The notes under the pieces: generated by a model
Told to the model about the DNA's origin: nothing
What the model saw: the letters and a program-made list of their open reading frames with translations, nothing else
Databases searched by the model: none
Source: JAKANT01 sp035502095
Lineage (GTDB): Bacteria; Pseudomonadota; Gammaproteobacteria; Burkholderiales; Burkholderiaceae_F
Reading direction: 5' to 3'
Length of the DNA: 10,430 nucleotides
NCBI GenBank assembly: GCA_035502095.1
Contig: DATJUX010000014.1
Location: forward strand, 1-10,430
In this document: one piece after another, positions 6,654 through 10,430 of the stretch
How the letters are laid out: each line of letters begins with the position of its first letter
Numbering within the stretch: the first letter of the stretch is position 1
Program-made: the position numbers and the translations under genes

Positions 6654-7103
6654 TCAGCGTTTCCCTGCTTCCTGCACCGCCGAGACCGCCGCGCGCAGCG
6701 CCAGCAGATAGCTGTCGACGCCGAAGCCCGCGATCTGTCCCTTGACGATCTCCGCGAACACCGACTTGTGGCGGAATTGCTCGCGCGCGTGGATGTTCGA
6801 CATGTGCAGCTCGACCACCGGCACGGTGAGGATCGCCAGCGCGTCGCGAATGCCGTAGCTGTAGTGCGTCCAGGCCCCGGCGTTGATCAGCACCGCGTCG
6901 ACGCCGTCGCTGTACGCCTGGTGGATGCGCGCGCACATCGCGCCTTCGTCGTTGGTCTGGAAACTCTCGACCTCCGCGCCGAGTTCGCGTCCCAGGGCCT
7001 GCAGGCGCGCGTCGATCTCGTCGAGCGTGATCGTGCCGTACTGCTTCGGATCGCGTTTGCCGAACATGTTGTGGTTGATGCCGTGAAGCATGAGCACCTT
7101 CAT
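6654..7103 (-). CDS. aroQ: Type II 3-dehydroquinate dehydratase (catabolic, QuiB role)
   Basis: A 149-residue protein of usual length for the type II enzyme, a small cytoplasmic flavodoxin-like protein that forms dodecamers. It dehydrates 3-dehydroquinate to 3-dehydroshikimate, the substrate of QuiC. The catalytic residues can be placed: R17 and Y22 in GKRDPKQYG, N74 in INAGAWTH, H80, E98 and H100 in VELHMSNIHARE, and R107. Some positions are divergent: the opening LHGINHNMFG differs from the usual LNGPNLNLLG, and FQTNDEG replaces FQSNHEG, which may mark a specialised catabolic paralogue. The ATG has AGAGGA 6-7 bases upstream. It is the first gene of the block with the dehydrogenase, AEC carrier and iclR, and it is preceded by a candidate promoter and operator. 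Confidence 0.93.
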   Translation of the reverse strand: MKVLMLHGINHNMFGKRDPKQYGTITLDEIDARLQALGRELGAEVESFQTNDEGAMCARIHQAYSDGVDAVLINAGAWTHYSYGIRDALAILTVPVVELHMSNIHAREQFRHKSVFAEIVKGQIAGFGVDSYLLALRAAVSAVQEAGKR

Positions 7104-7143
7104 CGCGTGTCCTCTCGCGCCCGATGTCGTCGCTACCGGGGTG

Positions 7144-7173
7144 ACTGTAAGAAACCAGGCGGCAGCAGTTCAA
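7144..7173 (-). promoter_or_regulatory. Candidate sigma-70 promoter for the dehydratase-dehydrogenase block
   Basis: On the minus strand TTGAAC (7168-7173, 4 of 6 to consensus) is followed after 18 bases by TACAGT (7144-7149, 4 of 6). It lies about 40 bases before the aroQ start and just downstream of the three-half-site element. That is the arrangement expected for a promoter activated by an upstream-bound regulator. The match is moderate only. Confidence 0.4.
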
Positions 7174-7192
7174 TGGCCATCGCGCCGGAAAC

Positions 7193-7227
7193 GTCCGCTT
7201 ATCGGACAGAAATGTCGGTAATCGGAC
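7193..7227 (-). promoter_or_regulatory. Candidate IclR (PcaU/PobR-type) operator with three half-sites
   Basis: A perfect dyad GTCCG-CTTAT-CGGAC (7193-7207) is followed by a third half-site. TTATCGGAC (7199-7207) recurs as TAATCGGAC (7219-7227), exactly 20 bases along in the same orientation, while the inverted half reads TAAGCGGAC. From memory, PcaU and PobR of Acinetobacter bind operators built of three 10-base repeats, two as a palindrome and one as a direct repeat 10 bases away, which is this layout. The site lies 20 bases upstream of the candidate -35 for aroQ, as expected for an activator. The likely binder is the IclR protein encoded at 3798-4571. Confidence 0.6.
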
Positions 7228-7284
7228 TCGACGGTCACGCTTCTTCGCCGGCGTCTCGCAAGGCAGGCGAGCGGCGCCCCGCGA

Positions 7285-8175
7285 CTAACGCCGCGCGGTG
7301 CGTCTCAACCGGATCTGGTCCAGCACCGGCGTGGAACGGTGCAGGACATCCTCGGCGAGCCAAAGCGCACTGCGTCGTGCCCGTGCCGCGACGGCCGGCA
7401 ACGGGATCTGCTGGTAGTCGTCGTTGAAGACCTCGAAGCTGTAGTCGCCGCGATAGCCGAGGTCGTGCAGGCGGCGCACGAGTTCCGCGATCTGCCCGCT
7501 GTGCACGCCCTCGCCGGGAAACACGCGGAAGTGCCGTGCCGTGGCGATCTGGTCCTCGGGCGAACGCGTTTCCTGCCACATGAAGTCGGAAAGTTGTACC
7601 AGGTAGATCTTGAGCGGATCGATCTCCTCGAACTCGTCGAGGCTCGTCCTGGTCGCCAGCACGTGAAAGGAATCGACGCCGATGCCGAGGTTGGGGCAGT
7701 CCGCTTCGCTGACCACCGACCATGCGGCGGGGAATTCGTTGATCGTGCGCCCCCACGAGAGCGCCTCGTACGCCACCTTGACCCCATGCGGCAGCGCCAG
7801 CAGCGCCAGCTTGCGCAGATCACGCGCGATGCGCCTGGGATCCCTGGAGGCGTGCTGCGACGTCGACGAGCAGGCGAGCAGGACTTCGCCGCCGAGCGCC
7901 GCGCACATCTCGATCATGGATTTCGCGATGTCGACCTTGTATTGATGCAGGTGACCGTCCAAACCTTCGAAGTCGCGCAGCACCTGGAACCCCGTGACGC
8001 GCAGCCCGCTCGCGCGGACCAGCCGCACTGCCGCCTCGACGCCGCCGGGAGCGCCGACGACCTCGCGCGCGCTCAACATGACTTGCGAGAACCCCGCTTC
8101 GCGAATCGCCCGCAGCTTGGCGTCGAGCGAACCGGCCAGCGAGATGGTGTCCATCCCGAACTCGGCGATCCTCAT
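7285..8175 (-). CDS. Stand-alone TIM-barrel protein homologous to the N-terminal domain of QuiC (sugar phosphate isomerase/epimerase family)
   Basis: A 296-residue protein of the xylose-isomerase-like TIM-barrel family (PF01261). It aligns clearly with the first domain of the QuiC encoded at 177-2075: KVAYEALSWG against RVAYEALAWG, NLGIGVDSFHVLA against NLGLALDSFHTLA, and ARHFRVFPGEG against SRHYRCFPGQG. All four metal ligands are kept: E137, D168, Q194 and E248. The early QuiC segment VEIFEND is changed here to VMLSARE, so the pocket may differ. It could be a second 3-dehydroshikimate dehydratase or act on a related hydroxy-acid. It has no C-terminal HPPD-like domain; a homologous domain is encoded by the preceding gene, whose stop overlaps this start as ATGA. 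That overlap implies translational coupling and probably joint function. Family call is strong, substrate unknown. Confidence 0.88.
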   Translation of the reverse strand: MRIAEFGMDTISLAGSLDAKLRAIREAGFSQVMLSAREVVGAPGGVEAAVRLVRASGLRVTGFQVLRDFEGLDGHLHQYKVDIAKSMIEMCAALGGEVLLACSSTSQHASRDPRRIARDLRKLALLALPHGVKVAYEALSWGRTINEFPAAWSVVSEADCPNLGIGVDSFHVLATRTSLDEFEEIDPLKIYLVQLSDFMWQETRSPEDQIATARHFRVFPGEGVHSGQIAELVRRLHDLGYRGDYSFEVFNDDYQQIPLPAVAARARRSALWLAEDVLHRSTPVLDQIRLRRTARR

Positions 8176-9056
8176 CGCGGCCCGCCTCCGGCGTGATGAA
8201 CGAGCTCGAACAGCACCGAGCCAAGGTAGGTCTGCGTCAGCGCGCCGCGTGTCTCGGTATGCGTGAGCGCGGTCTCGAAGAAATCGATGCCGTTGCGCCG
8301 CATGTGGTCGACCGCGGCGAGCACGTCAGGCGTGCCGAAGCCGATGCGGTGGAATGCCTCCACCTCCGCGCCGGCAACCGTCGCCGGCAGCGGTTCGATG
8401 AGTTGCAGGTGGAATTGCCCGCACGGACTGGCAAGGACCTTGCCCTTGGGCAGGATGCCGAAGCGTTGCTCGTCGGGCAGCACGGTGAAGCCGAACAGTT
8501 CCCCGTAGAACTCGATCCAATCGGCCGTGCGGTCGGTGCCGATGTACTGCACGATGCCGAACCAATGCAGCCCATGCAGTGGCGGCGGATTGGGATCGAC
8601 CGTCGGGATGCGCGTGAAATCGACGTCGTAGATCGAGAATTCGCGGTACCGGTCGACGAAGTAGAGGTGGCTCCCCCCGGGGCCGTGGATGCCGGGAATG
8701 TTGAGTTCCATGACCTGGGCATGCATGGGAATCTCCCAGCCGCCGCGCTCGAGGACGTATGCATACGCCGAACTCGCGTCGCGCACCCGCAGCGCCACGG
8801 CCGAGATGCGCGGCGTCTCTTTCGGCTCCCGCACGCTGCCAAGCACGCCCGGGTGGGCGTTGACGATCACGTTCATCGCCCCCTGCCGGTACAGCAGTAC
8901 CTCGCGCGAGCGGTGACGGGCAACGGGGCGGAAGCCGATCTTCTCGAGCAACTGGCCCAAAGCCTGGGGTCGCGAGGTGGCGAACTCGACGTACTCGATC
9001 CCGTCCAGCCCGATCGGGTTGGCGAGGTCGAGCGGGGTTTCGCGATTGGGAAGCAT
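8172..9056 (-). CDS. Stand-alone VOC / 4-hydroxyphenylpyruvate dioxygenase-like protein, homologous to the C-terminal domain of QuiC
   Basis: A 294-residue protein with two glyoxalase/VOC modules, roughly residues 17-150 and 160-290. It is homologous to the second domain of the nearby QuiC: ARHRSREVLLY against GRHRSKDVDLY in the first module. Aligned to HPPD, the second module has a complete metal triad of H164 (GLHWFGIVQ), H236 (AFHRIGF) and E284 (VLFELVHH). The protein might therefore bind Fe(II) or another divalent metal and be catalytic, unlike the QuiC domain, where one His is Gln. I cannot tell whether it is a dioxygenase, a lyase-type VOC enzyme or a partner of the TIM-barrel protein encoded next. 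ATG at 9056 has GGAG 9 bases upstream; a longer frame to 9386 overlaps lysR and is not credible. Its stop overlaps the next start as ATGA, and lysR lies 121 bases upstream on the same strand. Confidence 0.87.
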   Translation of the reverse strand: MLPNRETPLDLANPIGLDGIEYVEFATSRPQALGQLLEKIGFRPVARHRSREVLLYRQGAMNVIVNAHPGVLGSVREPKETPRISAVALRVRDASSAYAYVLERGGWEIPMHAQVMELNIPGIHGPGGSHLYFVDRYREFSIYDVDFTRIPTVDPNPPPLHGLHWFGIVQYIGTDRTADWIEFYGELFGFTVLPDEQRFGILPKGKVLASPCGQFHLQLIEPLPATVAGAEVEAFHRIGFGTPDVLAAVDHMRRNGIDFFETALTHTETRGALTQTYLGSVLFELVHHAGGGPR

Positions 9057-9075
9057 CGTGTCCGACTCCGTTTGT

Positions 9076-9098
9076 GCCGGCGCCCGACATGCGCCGGC
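9076..9098. other. Strong GC hairpin between lysR and the VOC gene
   Basis: A perfect 8-base inverted repeat GCCGGCGC (9076-9083) and GCGCCGGC (9091-9098) surrounds a 7-base loop. On the minus strand it sits about 20 bases before the VOC start codon and is followed by ACAAAC, not a T-run, so it is not a clear intrinsic terminator. It could limit read-through from lysR or affect VOC translation. The rest of the 121-base gap shows nothing I recognise. Confidence 0.5.
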
Positions 9099-9177
9099 GC
9101 CGTGCGCCGCATCCATGATCGCAGACTCGCGCGCGGGCCGAGGACGGCGGGCCGCGAGCGAGCGCCGGCGCGGCAAG

Positions 9178-10134
9178 TCAGCGCACGGTTTCCCTGCTCT
9201 CCGCTGCGGGCTTTGAATCGCGGCGCCTGCGCTCCAGGAAAAGCTCGGCAACGACGCCGCGCAACCACTTGTTGGCTGCGTCGGCGTGCAGACGTCGGTG
9301 CCAGTACTGCTTGACGTCGGGGCGCGGCGCCGCAAACGGAAGCTCCAGCACCTGGAACTGTGCGACCTTCGACAGCCCCATCGCAATGGCGTAGGGCACC
9401 GTGAATATCAGGTCCGAGGCTTCGAGCAGCGCCGGCAACGCGAGGTAGTGCTTGACGCGCAGGACCACGCGTCGACTCAGTCCCCTTGCGCGCAGCGTCT
9501 CCTCGAATTGCTCGTGCGAGCGCCCCTCGACATGCACGACCGCGTGCTCCCCCTCGAGGAATTGCTTGCGCGTCAACTGCTTGCTGAGGGTCGGATGATC
9601 GTTGCGCACGATGCAGACGAACGAATGGCTGAACAGACGCTGTTGATACAGGCCGGCGCTGCTTATCTCGGGGAAGAAGCCGACGGCAAGATCGACGTCG
9701 CCCGATTGGAGCGCCGCCTCGAGATCCTGCCCGCGCAAGTTGTCGGTGCAGATGTCCACGCCCGGCGCGTGCTCGCGCACATGGCGGAGGATTTTGGGCA
9801 GCAGCACCAGCTCGCCCACGTCCGACATGTTCAGCGTGAAGACGCGTGTTGCGCGCGCCGGCGTGAAGCTGGTCTCCAGCAGTATCTGCTCGCGAATGCC
9901 GTCGAGGATCGTTCGCAGCGGCTGCGCCAGCCGCGCGGCGTGCGGTGTCGGCTGCAGTCCGTGCGGGATGCGCACGAAAAGCGGATCCCCGAGCATCCGC
10001 CGCAGGCGGTTGAGCGCGTAGCTGACGGCGGGCTGACTGACGCCGAGCGTCTCGGCCGTGCGCGTGACGCTGCACTCGCGCAGCAACACGTCGAACACCG
10101 CCAGCAGATTCAGGTCGACGCGAGTGATATCCAT
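9178..10134 (-). CDS. LysR-family transcriptional regulator, NahR/NodD-like
   Basis: A 318-residue regulator of normal LysR length. The N-terminal winged helix-turn-helix (about residues 7-65) reads DLNLLAVFDVLLRE, then SVTRTAETLGVSQPAVSYAL, then LGDPLFVR. This is the sub-group that includes NahR and NodD, many of whose members respond to aromatic effectors. The rest is the periplasmic-binding-like effector domain (about 90-300), with DLAVGFFPE and HYLALPALLEASDLIFTVP. ATG at 10134 was chosen because MDITRVDLNLLAVFD is the usual beginning of this sub-group. Starts at 10152 or 10164 would place operator-like dyads inside the coding region. It is divergent from the amidohydrolase at 10248 and upstream of the VOC and TIM-barrel pair on the same strand, so either could be its target. 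The effector is unknown. Confidence 0.9.
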   Translation of the reverse strand: MDITRVDLNLLAVFDVLLRECSVTRTAETLGVSQPAVSYALNRLRRMLGDPLFVRIPHGLQPTPHAARLAQPLRTILDGIREQILLETSFTPARATRVFTLNMSDVGELVLLPKILRHVREHAPGVDICTDNLRGQDLEAALQSGDVDLAVGFFPEISSAGLYQQRLFSHSFVCIVRNDHPTLSKQLTRKQFLEGEHAVVHVEGRSHEQFEETLRARGLSRRVVLRVKHYLALPALLEASDLIFTVPYAIAMGLSKVAQFQVLELPFAAPRPDVKQYWHRRLHADAANKWLRGVVAELFLERRRRDSKPAAESRETVR

Positions 10135-10140
10135 GCCATT

Positions 10141-10179
10141 TATCTTACTCATAAGAGATAGCATCTGTTCAGATGATGC
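10141..10179. promoter_or_regulatory. Candidate LysR binding sites in the lysR / amidohydrolase promoter region
   Basis: A T-N11-A box with dyad symmetry, GCAT-N11-ATGC (10161-10179), lies about 70-85 bases before the amidohydrolase start and 27 before the chosen lysR start. It contains a further small palindrome ATCTG-TT-CAGAT (10163-10174). Next to it is TATCT-N10-AGATA (10141-10160) with an inner TCTTA-CTCA-TAAGA. LysR regulators usually bind a T-N11-A site plus an adjoining weaker site, and the position suits autoregulation with activation of the divergent gene. Confidence 0.5.
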
Positions 10180-10247
10180 CAGCGGTGGCCAAATGCGCGC
10201 AACGAAGGACGAGCCGAAACAGGCGTCCGGGTCAGCCGGGAGACCGC

Positions 10248-10430
10248 GTGGACATCGACAAGCTGGTTGCGATCGACACCCATACCCACGCCGAGGTGTC
10301 GTGCTGGAATCCGTTCGACAGCTACGGCGAGGAATACGACCGCGCCGCCGACAAGTACTTCCGCTCCAGTCGCCGCCCCACGATCGAGGAGTCGATCGCG
10401 TACTACCGCGAACGCAAGGTCGGCCTGGTG
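10248..10430 (+). CDS. Amidohydrolase family protein, N-terminal part, cut by window edge
   Basis: The first 61 codons are open from a GTG start to the right edge. The protein opens with D2-I-D-K-L-V-A-I-D-T-H-T-H-A, giving the metal-binding His-x-His pair at residues 12 and 14. This is followed by NPFDSYGEEYDRAADKYF and an EESIAYYRERK stretch. This beginning is typical of a PF04909 amidohydrolase group found with aromatic degradation genes; some members are annotated as 4-hydroxyphenyl-beta-ketoacyl-CoA hydrolase (CouO-like). I cannot confirm that substrate from the N-terminus. GGGAG stands 5 bases before the GTG, which decides the start. It is the only plus-strand gene and diverges from lysR, which probably controls it. 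Confidence 0.75.
   Translation, partial: MDIDKLVAIDTHTHAEVSCWNPFDSYGEEYDRAADKYFRSSRRPTIEESIAYYRERKVGLV

Larger units (their letters stand above)
7104..7284. other. Intergenic regulatory region upstream of the 3-dehydroquinate dehydratase gene
   Basis: These 181 bases separate the end of the TIM-barrel gene from the dehydratase start. I see no gene here. The region carries a candidate minus-strand promoter at 7144-7173 and a three-part repeat at 7193-7227, described separately. Confidence 0.6.

Noticed and set aside
6616..7173. Upstream extension of the dehydrogenase reading frame
   Set aside because: It overlaps the aroQ gene completely, reads as a low-complexity Arg-rich sequence, and the ATG at 6615 has a good ribosome binding site.
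9076..9098. Intrinsic terminator of lysR
   Set aside because: The hairpin is strong but has no T-run on the minus strand, so it was listed only as a hairpin.
8193..9314. A 373-codon plus-strand open frame opposite the VOC gene
   Set aside because: Antisense shadow; the minus-strand VOC protein has clear family motifs.
9057..9386. Upstream extension of the VOC reading frame into lysR
   Set aside because: The added sequence is Arg/Ser-rich, overlaps the lysR 3' end and lacks homology; MLPNRE at 9056 has a GGAG site.
10135..10164. Longer LysR starts at 10152 or 10164
   Set aside because: No good ribosome binding site; they would put the operator-like dyads in the coding region, and family proteins begin at MDITRVDLNLL.

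Overview
The window looks like a high-GC proteobacterial chromosome segment, most likely betaproteobacterial (Burkholderiales-like). I infer this from GC-rich third positions and from the gene families present. It carries a catabolic locus for hydroaromatic acids (quinate/shikimate) feeding protocatechuate. Eleven protein genes are visible and two are cut by the window edges. Ten lie on the minus strand; only the last, at the right edge, is on the plus strand. I see no RNA genes, insertion sequences or CRISPR array, and no gene-free stretch exceeds 250 bases.

Left block (minus strand, transcribed right to left): an MHS-type MFS transporter (2140-3549), a full-length two-domain 3-dehydroshikimate dehydratase of the QuiC type (177-2075), and the first 55 codons of a LigJ-like 4-oxalomesaconate hydratase (1-165). 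Together these suggest uptake of a hydroaromatic acid, conversion of 3-dehydroshikimate to protocatechuate, and protocatechuate breakdown by the 4,5-(meta)-cleavage route rather than the beta-ketoadipate route.

Middle block (minus strand): a type II 3-dehydroquinate dehydratase (6654-7103), a divergent shikimate/quinate dehydrogenase with NAD-type features (5782-6615), an AEC-family membrane carrier (4731-5690) and a PcaR/PobR-class IclR regulator (3798-4571). A three-half-site element at 7193-7227, upstream of the dehydratase, has the layout of a PcaU/PobR operator. It is the likely control point of this block. With QuiC these genes cover quinate/shikimate to 3-dehydroquinate/3-dehydroshikimate to protocatechuate.

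Right block: a NahR/NodD-like LysR regulator (9178-10134) is followed on the same strand by two overlapping genes (8172-9056 and 7285-8175). These encode a stand-alone HPPD-like VOC protein and a stand-alone TIM-barrel protein, and they are homologous to the two halves of the QuiC enzyme encoded 5 kb away. The locus therefore holds both a fused and a split version of the same domain pair. The split VOC keeps a complete 2-His-1-Glu metal triad, while the fused copy appears to have lost one His. This pair is the best candidate for an undescribed activity. Divergent from lysR is the start of an amidohydrolase gene (10248 to the right edge), with LysR-type T-N11-A sites in the shared promoter.

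Small GC-rich hairpin repeats lie directly after the stop codons of the iclR and dehydrogenase genes. An inverted copy appears to supply the ribosome binding site of the AEC carrier gene.
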